From Megaustenia siamemsis (taxonomy: Eukaryota > Mollusca > Gastropoda > Stylommatophora > Ariophantidae): a DNA stretch of 64,000 bases. A model generated the notes under the pieces. It made no database searches and was not told the origin of the DNA. It was given only the letters and a program-made list of their open reading frames with translations. Of the stretch, positions 1 through 14,400 are shown in pieces. The stretch spans positions 60,695,582 through 60,759,581 of the forward strand of contig JAVIAB010000059.1 of assembly GCA_032433765.1 (NCBI GenBank), in the 5' to 3' direction. Position numbers and translations under genes: made by a program. Each line of letters begins with the position of its first letter. The stretch's first letter is position 1.

Positions 1-1392
1 ATGAATTGGTCCGTCTAGTTTGTAATTACTTTCTGTTTGTCTCGATCACTATGACGAGGGTTATATTTGACAAGGGCCTGGACATTCTATTTAAACTGTT
101 ATTGAAAGCAGGTTTTTGAGTGACAAAATAATTACATGGCCTGGCCACACTTCACTTCAAGTCCCAAACTAACATTCACCCACTAAAGCTTGCGTGGGCC
201 AAAGTCAAAGGACAAGTGACAGCACAAAACGCAACGTTTAAAATATGTGATGCTAAAATCTTGGTATGTGATGTCTTATACAAACAGACAATGATTACTA
301 GAATATATATAAAGTGCGTGTGCTTTGGGAAGATGAGGAAGAGCACTGACAGAAAGAATTGTTGCCATTTTTTCAAGCAATTAACAGTTGTAAGCTTGTT
401 AGATTCGTCAGATTCTGAATGAAACAGACTACCTGTAAATCTCCTTCGATGACACCCTATGGAACTACTGTATCTTACAAGATGTTAAAACCAACCCCGC
501 TCCAAAATTATTGGAATGCATTTCTGGCATTGTTACAGGAACAAAAGGACAAAGCGAAAAGCATATTTTATTCTGATGAGACCCAGAGAAATTGCATCCT
601 TGTACGTGAAACAGAGAAATTGCATCCTTCTCTGTGCAGTGTGGATACGCCTTCGAGTCACTAATCACTTTGACATTGTAATGGGTAGTGCTCAACAATA
701 TAAAATCTAATTTTCCTTGCAAACTGTATATTTTAGTATACAATTTATATCAGAAATAATTGTTTTTGCAAATTCCACTTTACTTTTGGACTTAATATTT
801 ACACATTTTTAAAATCGAGAAAATTTTAGATTGCATGCAAAAAATTTCCACAGCGCACTAAATAGTTTCTGAGAAAATTTATACTCAGTTTGAGCATAAA
901 TTTGTATCTGTGAATGGACTATAGTTACCATATTCTAAATATAGAGTCAAAGTGAGGTAAAGTAAAACGTAATGTTTGTTTCGTCTCAGCCAACTATAGA
1001 GATTGTAAATGTATAGTTGGATGTGGCTTTGAAAAGTGACCAAATAGGTGATGTTATGTAGGGTAAAGCGGGGCAATGCAAGGACATAAATGAAACCTGA
1101 AATTATATTTAACAGCTGGACGGAATGAGGAGAAAACAAAATAAATAAAGGTTTCTGCTTCGTTCAATGTATCCATGGCGATAACCGTACTATAGTTGCT
1201 ACTCCAAACTAAGCAAACCCGTACGATCGTACAAGTGATCTTTAACTGATTTGTATACGTTCAAATAGCCGACGACCTTGTCTAAAAGCGATTAGATTTT
1301 TTTTTTGGGTTGCTTTTATTCTGTTTTGTCCCCATTCTGTTGAGATAATTACGTACAACTGTTATACATGTTAATCTTAATACGTGTTTCAG
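1..1392. other. No gene recognised (upstream of lectin exon 1)
   Basis: This AT-rich stretch shows no frame that resembles a known protein, and the short open frames are of random length. It presumably lies in the intron before the first visible lectin exon, because that exon opens in phase 1 and so needs an upstream exon. A signal-peptide exon was not found here. Confidence 0.5.
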
Positions 1393-1484
1393 TTTGCGGT
1401 CTATACTGTAACCATGGCTGGTATCTATATAGTGGAAGCTGTTTCGCTATCAGTGATGCGGAAATGTCTTGGGCTGATGCACAG
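1393..1484 (+). CDS. C-type lectin exon 1 (N-terminal part of domain)
   Basis: The acceptor is tacgtgtttcag and the donor is CAG|gtaagc. The exon enters in phase 1 and leaves in phase 0, and it reads CGLYCNHGWYLYSGSCF...EMSWADAQ. The C-x3-GW-x5-(S)CF pattern followed by a WxxA(D)A helix is the standard opening of a C-type lectin domain. The preceding coding exon is not in view. Confidence 0.85.
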
Positions 1485-4400
1485 GTAAGCGTCTTTTGAC
1501 GAGCAGTGGCGTATCACGTATCATTTTATTGTCACTATTGACGTCTTCACCTTAAAGAAAAAAAAACTGGCCAATATACACGCGCGCTTGACTTACACCG
1601 TGGCGTTCTATGTGTGGTAAAGGACTGCAACAACACTCTGCCAATGGTATGTTCAACTGGGATGTGAAAAGTCTGTGTCGGTGGATTGGGCGGAGGAATC
1701 AGAAATGGTCAACGGCCCAGAAAGCGAAAACAGCAAAGTGTGTGGTATACCTGAGGCATATTCAGGAGACAAACGAAGAATATGGCAGACCACAGGGAAA
1801 GAGATTGGAGCTTCATCGCGTAACATTCAAAAGAAAGACATGGAGAGAAATTCAAACTACTGATTTAGGAACGAACTAATAATTTTAATGTCATGAAAAA
1901 TATACTAACATCAAAACAAATAACACCAGGGCTAAAACTAAGAATAGCAAAATGTTACATCTTCTCAATATTCCTGTATGGTGCAGAAACATGGACATTA
2001 GACGAGAATACAGAACAGAAAATTGAAGCCTTTGAAATGTGGATCTAAAGAGGAATAGGCACAAATTGATGAAAAAAAAAAAAAGAAAACAAACGATGAA
2101 GTTTTAAAACAAATAAAATTTAAAAAGAGAACTACTAAACACAATTAGAACTAGACCAATGAATTTTTTGAGGCATGTTAAAAAACACAACAACCTAATA
2201 AAAGTAATATTGGAAGGAAAAATATAGGGTAAATGAGGCACAGGCAGAACAAGACTAACATGGACGAATAATATCAAGTGACGGACAATTCAACCTATGA
2301 CAATCTGCACCATCAAAGCAAGAGACAGAGTGGATTGGCGCTCCATGGTAGCCAACCTTCGATGCGGAGACGGTACTCAATGATGATGAGTAACTGGTTA
2401 TCGTCCAACTAGTACGTGGTTATCGTCCAACTAGTACCTGGTTATCGTCCAACTAGTTTCTGGTAGGGGACATCATGTGCTACAGGCGATATCCGATCGT
2501 CATCAAGCAAAATAAAAATAAAACAAACTCTAAAGATAGGTGCTTGGAATGTGAGAACACTCATGCAGAAGGGTAAACTAGAAAACATCATACAAGAAAT
2601 GAAAAGAATGGGTTTACAATTACTGGGACTTTCCGAAATCAGATACACCGAATCAGGGGAGATATATTCTGATAAACATAAAATAATCTATTCTGGAGGT
2701 ACTGAAAACCAAAGAGGGGTAGGTATCATCTTGGATGAAGAAAGAGCAAACAGTGAAAGGCTTTTACCCAATATCTGACAGAGTCCTTTTAGTGAAATTG
2801 AATGGAAAGCCAATAGACATAAATCTTATACAAGTGTATGCACCAACAGCAGACAGTCTAAGGGAAACAATTGATACATTTTACAACGAGTTAAATGAGG
2901 CACTTCATAAATGCAAACCACATGAAAAGATCATAGTTCTAGGGGATTTTAACGCAAAAGTAGGAAAGGAAAGAGTTCAGGAAGTAGTTGGTCATTATGG
3001 CTTAGGCGAGAGGAATGAAAGAGGTGAGAAACTTATTGACTGGGCAAGAGCACACAACATGATGATAGGAAACACCTGGTTAAAGCAACATCCAAGACAT
3101 CTGTAGACATGGAAAAGCCCAGGGGACAACGCACGTAATCAAGTTGATTATATAATTATAAGCAATAGATTTAGAAACAGTCTGGTGTGTGTGAAAACTA
3201 GACCAGGGGCAGATTGCAATAGTGATCATGTACCAGTTGTGGGAAAGCTTAGAGCAAAATTAAAAACAACAAAACGAGCCTCAGTTAACTTCAAGTTAAA
3301 TTTAGATTTACTAAAATCAGACAAGAAGCTGCAAGACAAATATAAAATCACAATTCAGAACCGGTACAATGCAATAGAGAAGGTACAAAGCATTGATGAA
3401 CAGTGGGAAATGCTAAAAGAATCAGTACAACAAACATCAAAAGAGTTCATACCACCAGTGCCGACAAATTCAAGACAGAAATGGATGACAGACGACATTT
3501 TGCGGCTAGTGGATACTAGAAGAAGAAATAAAGAAAATAAAGATGAGTATAAGAGATTAAATAAAGAAATTGTAATAAAATGCAATGAAGCAAAAGAAGC
3601 ATGGCTAAAAGAGAGATGCAAAGAGATCGAATTGCAACAAAAAGGAGATGCTAAAGCTATATACAAACAAATTGAAGAATTAAAAGGAAGAAAAACGCAT
3701 TCAAAAAATGAATGTCTAAGATCAAAGGAAGGAGAACTGTTGATTGATCAAGAAAACATAAGGGAACGATGGATAAAATACATTAAAGATCTTTATAATG
3801 ATGAACGAACGGAAGTAAATGTTAAGGATAATGGAGAAGGACCAGAAATACTCAGAGAAGAAGTGGAAGATGCATTGCGCAATATGAAAGCAGATCCTGG
3901 CCCAGATAATATAAATAAAGAAGAGATTGAAGCCATGGGTGATTTTGGAATAGAAATAATACCAAAAAATGTGAATGATATCTACAACAGCGGATATATA
4001 CCAGACGACATGCTTAAATCAGTATTCATAGCCCTACCAAAGAAATCGGTTACGGTTGAATGCGATGATCATCGCACAATAAGCCTTATGAGTCATATGA
4101 CTAAGATATTACTAAGAATCATCATGCGAAGAGTGCGAAGGCAAAATCAGTCCAGAAATTAGCGATGAACAGTGTGGTTTTGTTAAAGATAAAGGAACAA
4201 GCAATGCCAGATATGTCATAAGATCTATAGTAGAAAGAGACATATAGGTGAAAACAGATCTATACCTATGTTTCATAGATTACACCAACGCATTGGACAA
4301 AGTTAAGCACCGAGAAATAATCAACATTTTAGAAAGCATAAGCGTAGACAGCAAAGATCTAAGAATAATAAAGAACATGTACTGGCAACAAATAGCGGCC

Positions 4401-5839
4401 ATAAGAACTGGAAACCAATTGGGAATGTTTCAACAAATAAAACAGGGTGTTGGACAAGGTTGTGTGCTGTCACCAGATTTGTTTAATATTTATAGTGAGA
4501 TTATTTTAAGTTCCATAAGGGGCATGCCTTGAATAATAATTGGAGGTCATAATATAAATAATCTAAGGTATGTTGATGATACAGTCTTAATCGCTAAGAG
4601 TGAAAATGAGTTACAAGAAATGTTGGACATTATAGTGAAGGAAAGCAAAAATAAAGTACTCAGTCTTAATAGCAAAAAGACAGAGGTAATGGTAACAACA
4701 AAGAAAAGACATTACCTCAGTGCAAAATAAAGACAAGTGGTACAATATTAAAACAGGTAAATGAATTTAAATATTTGGGAACTTTGTTAACCTCAGACGG
4801 AAGATGTACAACAGAGGTGAGATGCAGAATGGCTCAGGCATAAGCAGCTTACCAAAAAATTAGGAAGATACTATGCAATCGATTTTTGACAATAGAAACA
4901 AGAAAAAAGAGTTCTTAAATGTTATGTAGAGCCAGTCTTAACATATGGATGTGGACAATAGGACAACAGACAAGAAAATCACTGGAGTCTGTAGGAATGT
5001 GGTTTTACAGAAGAATGTTGAGAGTACCATGGACAGTTAAGAAGAGTAATGAAGATGTTCTGAGAGAGGCCAAAGCAAAAAGAGAGCTAATTTCCAATAT
5101 TAGGAAGAAACAATCATCATTTTTTGGTCATGTAATGAGAAGAGAACAACTGGAATATATTGTAACAACCGGAAAAATTGAGGGACGAAGATATAGAGGG
5201 AAGCAAAGAGAAAAAACACCAGACAGCTTAAGAGAATGGCTTAGCAGAAGGTCAACACCAGAAATGATAAATAGCTGCCGAGATCGAAATTTGTGGAGAG
5301 ACATGATCACCTACGCCAGTACGCCTGTTACTTGATGATGATGAGTACCTGGTGATCGTCCAACTGTACCTGGTGACCACCCAACTGATATCTGGCGACT
5401 GTCCAACTGATATCTGGTGACTGTCCAACTGATATCTGGCGACCGTCCAACTGATATCTGGTGACTGTCCAACTGGTAACTGACGACCAAATTGCGAATT
5501 GCCCTGTAGGTACATCCAAAACGCACAAACATTTCACGCTCTGAGTCTTTTAACGGCAGATTGTTTCTATGTTTTTGTTACCCCCATTTTGTCGCGAACA
5601 TAATATCAGGGGATCCTGCCATTGAAGCAACAAAACAGTACAGAAAATATGTATGATTTCACGGTTTGCAATGTAAGGATGATGCAATATATTGCAATTA
5701 CTCTTTTTAGTTTCTCCAATAATAGCAGATGGTACAATACTGTGTAATAATCTTAGAAATGAACATTTTTTTTTTACTAAATGGTATTAAACTTTTGGCC
5801 ACGATTATTTACACACACACACGCACACACACACACCAT

Positions 5840-5878
<39 letters not shown>

Positions 5879-8800
5879 CATATATAGTGTAATAAATGTG
5901 TGTTCTTTCATAATAACAGTGTGTTTGTAATGCTCATGGCGCTAATTTATCTGTGGCTGACAGCTTTGAAAAGAATTATTGGCTCGCATCAAAGTTTGAT
6001 CACCTAGTAGGAGGTAAATGAAACATATTTGTAACTTAATGAAATGTTTCCAGTGTAGAATGTGATTATTAAAGCCTCGATTGCTGCAGTAAAAAGAAGT
6101 TAAACTATTGGCTAAATTATACATGTAGTATTCAATAAAGAAACATATGATTAGTTTTATAAACTCTTTCGTTTCATCTATTGTTGCTGTATAAGGTCAC
6201 ATTTAATTGTTATTGAGTTATTGAGTTGTTGAGTTATTTGCGGGTCATCATCATTGCACTCCGAACATTTCCGTAGGTGATCAGATACCATTCCCAGCAC
6301 GTCTCGCATTGGTTACTTTTGTGTGTGTGTGTGTGTGTGTGTGTGCATGATGATGGAGCCGCGATAGCTCAGTGGTTAGTGAACTGGACTACAAAAGACA
6401 AGCGGTAGGCCTCGATCCCAACCGCGGGCTTTAGGGTTCACCTAACCTTAAATGGGTACCAGATTTTTTCCTGGGAAAGTAAAGCAGCACGGGCGTATTA
6501 CTGACCATATTACCCCAAAAATCATGTGCTGAAGGTCTGTAAAATTTATGGTCACTAACACCATATTCCTATACGCCACTTAGCGTGACGGGGGCTCTTT
6601 GCTCTTTAATTTACTTTGCATGATGAAGTTTTATTCTCTGTCCATCTTTAAAATTACAGTTTGACTTTTACAAATGTGTATTTTATTTTATTTTGTGTGG
6701 CTAGGATACAGACGTTCTGGGTGGAAACGCATGTTCTTGTTTTGTTCGCAGAGATGGAACGTCCTAAAATTGTCTTTCATTGAAACACTACAATGGATTC
6801 TAATTATTTTTATTATGGATTATAATTAAAATTTCTCATTAGCACAAACACAAAACTTAGGCTATTCAAATCAAATGTACTCAATTACGTATGCGTGTGA
6901 AAGCTGGAAAACAACAAGAGATATAGAAACAAAGTTGAACGCATTCGAAAATAAATGTCTAAGGAAAATACTTGGTATAGAATGGAACGAATTCAAAACA
7001 AACGAGGAAATTAGAGAAATCGCCAATCAACCACTAATATCTTCAGTAATAAAAGACGATGGTCATACGTTGGACATGTGATGAGAAGAGATAATAATCG
7101 AATAGCAAAGCAAGCCCTCATATGGGAAACAACAGGTAAAAGAAAAAGAGGAAGACCAGGAGACACTGAGAAGAACATTGATGAGAGAGGCAAGAGCAGC
7201 AGGAATCGGCTCCCTCAATGAGATAGAACTGCTTGCACAGAACAAAGACAGATGGCGAGATTTGATAAAATATCTTTAAAAGAAAACTGCTAGAACAAAA
7301 ATTCATATAGGAGAAGGTGTATCTTGGTCTACGCCCTATGGGCCGTTACGGCTCGAAAGGTCAATAGATAGATAGATAGATAATTAAAATTTATTCTAAT
7401 GACTTAATATTGAAAACAACACCGATTGGACGTGCGTTATGGAATATAAGGGACAGTTTATTAGTCGATTATTTGTATAGAAGAACTAATACGATCTGGT
7501 AGGGATTATCTCCACTTTACTGCATAATAAACAAGGAGAAACATAAAAATAATAGATTTAACCACTCAAATGGAGCTGAAAACTTTGTATACAACTATAA
7601 CGAAGCGATTCAAGGCCAACAAACTGGACGTCCTAAAAAAGTGATGGATACCTGCAATACCAAATCATCTCGAAAACGTGCCAGCAGATGCGATCAATTA
7701 AAGAAGAATGAACGCACAAAATGTGTCGCCCGTCCTCTCAGAAAGATAAATGAGAGAAATGGAGAGACAGAAATAAAAAAAAAAACGTTGTAGCTAGTGG
7801 CAGAGCATCATCACCATCATTGAGTGCCGTCTCCGCAAGGAAGGTTGGCTACCATAGATCGCCATTCTACTCTGTTTCTTGCTTTGATGGTGCAGGCTGT
7901 CATAGATTGATTTGTCCATCTTTTGATGTTACTCGTCCATGTTAGTCTTGGTCGGCCTCTGCCTCTTTTACCTTGTATTTTTCCTTCCAATATTACTTTT
8001 AGTAGGCTGTTGTGTCTTTTAACATGCCCCAAAAATTTCATTTGTCTTGTCTTGATTGTATTTAGTAGTTCTTTTTTTATTTTCAGTTGTTTTAAAACTT
8101 CATCGTTTGTTATCTTTTGTTTTCATCCAATTCTACCTATTCTTCTAAATCCACATTTCAAAGGCTTCAATTTTCTGTTCTGTTTTCTTGTCTAATGTCC
8201 ATGTTTCTGCACCATACAGGAATATTGAGAAGATGTAACATTTTGCCATTCTTAGTTTCAGCCCTGCTGATATTTGTTTTGATGTTAGTATATTTTTCAT
8301 GGCATTAAAATTACTTTTTGCCATACCTATTCTTTTGTTTATTTCAGTTTTGCATTTTCCATCATTGGTTATAGTATGTCCCAGGTAGTTGTAACTCTGG
8401 ACTGTCTCCAGATGTATGGCAGAGCATACTGTCTTTAAAAACGTGATGCATGCTTATTGTTCACGGTTTGATCTTTTCCTGAAATTACTAAATGTCAATG
8501 CTCCATCTCAGAACAGTCGCTTTTGGCAACAGGTTTATAGCATATGACTTCATCGTTACTGTATACATATAGTATAGTATAGTATAGTATAGCATAGCAT
8601 AGTATACTATAGTATAGTATAGTATAGTATAGTATAGTATAGTATAGTATAGTATAGTATAGTATAGTATAGTATAGTATAGTATAGTATAGTATAGTAT
8701 AGTATAGTATAGTATAGTATAGTATAGTATAGTATAGTATAGTATAGTATAGTATAGTATAGTATAGTATAGTATAGTATAGTATAGTATAGTATAGTAT

Positions 8801-11399
8801 GGTATGGTATGGTATGGTATAGTATAGTATAGTATAGTATAGTATAGTATAGTATAGTATAGTATAGTATAGTATAGTATAGTATAGTATAGTATAGTAT
8901 AGTATAGTATAGTATAGTATAGTATAGTATAGTATAGTATAGTATAGTATAGTATAGTATAGTATAGTATAGTATAGTATAGTATAGTATAGTATAGTAT
9001 AGTATAGTATAGTATAGCATAGTATAGCATAGTATAGCATAGTATATTATAGTATCGTATCGAATCGGATTGCATCCACACCATCCAATATTATATTAAA
9101 CCAGCCTTAAATGTGTACCGGATTTTAACTGGGAAAGTAAAGCGGCACGGGCGTAATACCGACCACATTACCCCAAAAATCATGTGCTGAAAATCTGCAA
9201 AAATTATGGTCACTAACACCATATTCCCTATATGGCACTTGGCGTGACCCGGTGCTTTATTTTTACTTTTACTTTACTTTTAGTACTTTACTTTTACTTT
9301 ACTATATGATATGAACGACACGAAACAATACATTACAATACGATGCAATACGATACGATACGATACGATATAATAAAATACGATAGGATACTATATAGTA
9401 TAATACAATACAATGCAATTCAATATTATATTGTATGAAAAGATATGATTTGATATGTTACTATATGATTTAATTTCATTAACTGTGTTATATCACAATA
9501 ATAACTTTTCTTATAGTGCATTTTCATTACTTTTTTTTTTACATTTATTTTTTTTTTATTTAGCTGAAAAATACTGGTTAGGAGCGTCAAAATTGTTTCA
9601 TGGGTTTGATTGGTCATGGATAAACGGCTTCCCTATTAGAGCGGGTTACAACAACTGGCATTCCTCAGAACCTCAAAACAGTAAGTGAATAGTGATACAA
9701 ATATTTCTTCCTTTTAAAACAGTAAGTGAATAGTGATACAAATATTTCTTCCTTTTAAAACAGTAAATGAAAATGTGATACAAATCTTTCTTATTCTCAA
9801 AACAGTATGTGAAAATGTGATGCAAGTCTTTCTTATTCTCAAAACAGTAAGTGAAAATGTGATGCAAGTCTTTCTTATTCTCAAAACAGTAAGCGAAAAT
9901 GTGATACAAATCTTTCTTATTCTCAAAACAGTATGTGAAAATGTGATACAAGTCTCTCTTATTCTCAAAACAGTATGTGAAAATGTGATACAAGTCTCTC
10001 TTATTCTTAAAACATTAAGCGAATATGAGATACAAGTCTTTCTTATTCTCAAAACAGTAAGTGAAAATGTGATACAAGTCTTTCTTCTTCTCAAAACAGT
10101 ATGTGAAAATGTGATGCAAGTCTTTCTTATTCTCAAAACAGTAAGTGAAAATGTGAAACAAGTCTTTCTTATTCTTAAAACATTAATCGAATATGAGATA
10201 CAAGTCTTTCTTCTTCTCAAAACAGTAAGTGAAAATGTGATACAAGTCTTTCTTCTTCTCAAATCAGTAAGTGAAAATGTGATACAAGTCTTTCTTCTTA
10301 TCAAAGCAGTAAATGAAAATGTCATACAAGTCTTTCTTCTTCTCAAAACAGTGAGTGATTAGTGATACAAGTCTTTTTTTTTATTCTCTTTCATCTCCCA
10401 TATGAGATTTAGTATGTGGTCTTTTGTTAAAATTATTTAATTTCTACAGTCAATGCTAGAGGAAACAAGAAGTAGAAAAAGATGACATAGAAAAAAACTA
10501 CCTTCCCACATCTCGAGTGGGGCATGTTGAGAATATAATTATATTGAACATAGATGCTTGTTTACCATTTCCACCGTTATGTGGTTAGATCGCTTACAAC
10601 AGTTTCAAAAACAGTGATATTACTGCTGTTCTGATAAATGTGGGAGAAATAAAATATAAACAAGAAAACCAGACTCAAGGGCCGACCATGAGTAAGATGG
10701 ATTGATGGAATATTTGGAACATTTTGGAACATATCTGCAGCAGAAGCCATCGGAAGAGTGAGAGAATGCAAATTATATATCCGATCATTGCCTAAAAGAG
10801 CAAATAAAGAGTGAAAGAGAAAAGACGACGAAAATAGATAACGAGATACATGTCTGATAGTGTCTATATATCTATCTATTGACCTGTTGAGCGGTAGCAG
10901 GCCCATAGGGCGTAGATCAAGGTACTCCTTCTCTTATCTGAATTTTTATAGTACTGTGGATATAATCCATACTTAGGTGTAGGATGTGTGTTTCTGCAGT
11001 TTTGATGATATCGTAATATATAAAGTATATGTCAATAGAAATACATGTTGCATAAGTTGTTGTTTTTATTTTACCTATGATTGAAAGTGCAGAAACAACA
11101 TCCAGAGAACAACCAGATTATTAGAGTAAGTAACTGTACCAACGACCAGTAGAGTGTGTGCAGCACTCACTAAACACAGCCCTTTATCCTGTGACTGTAA
11201 CAGAAAAACGAAAGGAAATTCTTTAAACAGTGTACGGAGGTTGCACAATGTCGAGACAGCGAACCACGTCTGCCCTCGACGCTGAAAGGCAAATGATAAA
11301 TAAAAGTAACATATACATAAAAAAGAAAGAAAAAAAGAAAGAAAGAAGAAAGAAAGAAAGAAAGAAAGACAGAAGAAAGAAAGAAATAAAGAAGAAATA

Positions 11400-11491
<92 letters not shown>

Positions 11492-14400
11492 AAAAGAAAG
11501 AAAGAAAGAAAGAAAGAAAAAAAGAAAAATCATGGTCAGGGAAGGTCTCCAACTGAAGGACTTTGTTGACTCTGGGAAGATGAGGAATGCCGCTTCGCTT
11601 CTTGAATGCCGATGATTGAAGCGACTTTATCTATTGAGGTCTCACAGCACTTCTGGATAGGCGGCCGAGCACATATGGGTGGAAACTCACGTACTATGAC
11701 GCCGATTTATGTCTTGTACTTTACCTTTCATCATCATCATCAATTACCGGGCCTGCTGGCGTAGGTGATCATGTCTCTCCACAACTTTCAATCTCGACAG
11801 TTATTTATCATTTCTGTTGTTAGCCTTCTGCCAAACCATTCACTTAAGCTGTCTGGTATCTTTTCTCTTTGCTTCCCTCTATCTCTTCGTCCATCAAATT
11901 TCCCAGTTGTTACAATATATTCCAGTCGTTCTCTTCTCATTACATGGCCACAAAATTATGATGGTTTCTTCCTAATATTGTAAATTAGCTCTCTTTTTGC
12001 TTTGGCCTCTATCAGAACGTTTTCATTACTCTTCTTAGCTGTCCATGGTATTCTCAACATACTTCTGTAAAACCGCATTTTACTTTTACCTTTCACTAAT
12101 TCCTTCCTATCAGAAAACATGCTCGGGGGGAATTCACAATGAGGGATCCTTGGATGCGCCTGGGATATCTTTGGGTCGATTAGGAGATATATTGTCTGAA
12201 ATTAGTTGCACTTGGGGTATCCTTGGGTAGGTTAGGAGATATATTGTCTGAAATTAGATGCACTTGGGGTATCCTTGGTAGGTTAGGAGATATATTGTCT
12301 GAAATTAGATGCACTTGGGGTATCCTTGGGTAGGTTAGGGGATATATTGTCTGACCTTAGATGCACCAGGGATATCCTTGGATCGGCTAAGTGATATATA
12401 TTTCTGACCTTAGATGCACCAGGGATATCCTTGGATCGGCTAAGTGATATATATTTCTGACCTTAGATGCACCAGGGATATCCTTGGATCGGCTAAGTGA
12501 TATATATTTCTGACCTTAGATGCACCAGGGATATCCTTGGATCGGCTAAGTGATATATATTTCTGACCTTAGATGCACCAGGGATATCCTTGGATCGGCT
12601 AAGTGATATATATTTCTGACCTTAGATGCACCAGGGATATCCTTGGATCGGCTAAGTGATATATATTTCTGACCTTAGATGCACCAGGGATATCCTTGGA
12701 TCGGCTAAGTGATATATATTTCTGACCTTAGATGCACCAGGGATATCCTTGGATCGGCTAAGTGATATATATTTCTGACCTTAGATGCACCAGGGATATC
12801 CTTGGATCGGCTAAGTGATATATATTTCTGACCTTAGATGCACCAGGGATATCCTTGGATCGGCTAAGTGATATATATTTCTGACCTTAGATGCACCAGG
12901 GATATCCTTGGATCGGCTAAGTGATATATATTTCTGACCTTAGATGCACCAGGGATATCCTTGGATCGGCTAAGTGATATATATTTCTGACCTTAGATGC
13001 ACCAGGGATATCATTGGATCGGCTAAGTGATATATATTTCTGACCTTAGATGCACCAGGGATATCCTTGGATCGGCTAAGTGATATATATTTCTGACCTT
13101 AGATGCACCAGAAGGACAAGAGGTAGGGTTCGATCCCAACCGACGGGCTCCGGTTCACCCAGCCTTTAATGGGTACCGGGTTTTTTTTCTGGGAAAGTAA
13201 AGCGGCACGGGCGTAATACTGACCACATTACCTCAAAATTCATGTGCCGAGGGTCTGTAAAATCTATGGTCACTAACTCCATATTCCCTATACGCCACTT
13301 GACGTGACGGGGGTACTTTACTTTACTTTTTAGATGCTACAGGGATATCCTTGGATGTGTTAGGAGATGTGCATTTTATATCCTAGGATGCATCAAGTAT
13401 ATCATTGGATGTGTTAGGAGATACATGTTATGACCTAGGATGCATCAAGCATATCCTTGGATGTGTTAGGAGATACATGTTATGACCTAGGATGCATCAG
13501 GTATATCCTTGGATTATTTACGATTTATGTTATGACCTTGGAAGTATCGAGAATATCCTTGGATTTGTTAAAAGATACATTTCATAACCTTGGATGCATC
13601 AGAAATATCCTTGAATCAGCTTGGAGATACATTTTAAAACATTGGATTAACTAGATATGTCTGGTCGGCTGGAAGATACATTTTGTGACTGTCTAGTATC
13701 AGGTCTCGACAAAAATACGCAAAGGTAATGGTGATTCTCTGCGTTACAACTGGAGCGATCATCATCTTGTGTTGGTCCTGTGAACTAACAAGAAGTAGCT
13801 CATTAAGCATAGAAAGCTATGAGGTATTGAAATCAGAGAATACAATACGCATTATCTGGGAGGTTATATGTTATGGTTATAGAAGGCCCTAGTATTACTG
13901 CAAACGAATACAAATTAATAATTGCTCAACCGCCCGTGCCGGTGGAATCATCCGTATTAATATATCATCTCCCAAACAAAGAAAGGTGGCTGCAGTCCCA
14001 GTCAAAGGTGTCTCATCACACGCCAAAAGACAAGACGAAACCGCACTGAAAGTGAACACATCCATCTGTTCCTCGTCATACGATATCATCATTCATCGTT
14101 ATAAATTGGAATATCGAAACACGATCAAAACGAATGAAACGCACAGCTCACGGTGTGCACAGAGTACTTAACTCAGTAGTTTCGGTAGCAAGCCGGACTT
14201 GGAATATGAGGAAACTGCAACAAGGAAAACTTTTCAGACATAGTCTTTAACGGTTCCGCCTATTAGGCCGCCTGTCCGCCACATTGACTGGAAGTTGAAG
14301 AAGTTGTTCTCGGCAATGTTATAGATTGTGACTCTGAAAGATTATACAGTGACACTTCCTAACATGCGATAGTGTAACGACGTTGTGATTCAACTGGACT

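Noticed and set aside
1610..1879. THAP-like zinc finger (CVVKDCNNT in one frame)
   Set aside because: The short C-x4-C match is not followed by the rest of the domain and the frame breaks at once.
2551..5335. Treating the endonuclease/RT frames as host genes
   Set aside because: They are parts of one decayed LINE; CFDP2-like similarity in databases often reflects such elements.
6354..6440. Possible tRNA gene (good box A and box B)
   Set aside because: The box-containing segment is the head of a 260-bp SINE repeated many times; no full cloverleaf was found.
8488..9084. Long minus-strand frames in the AGTAT array
   Set aside because: Pure pentamer translation (YYTIL); no start context, domain or splice support.
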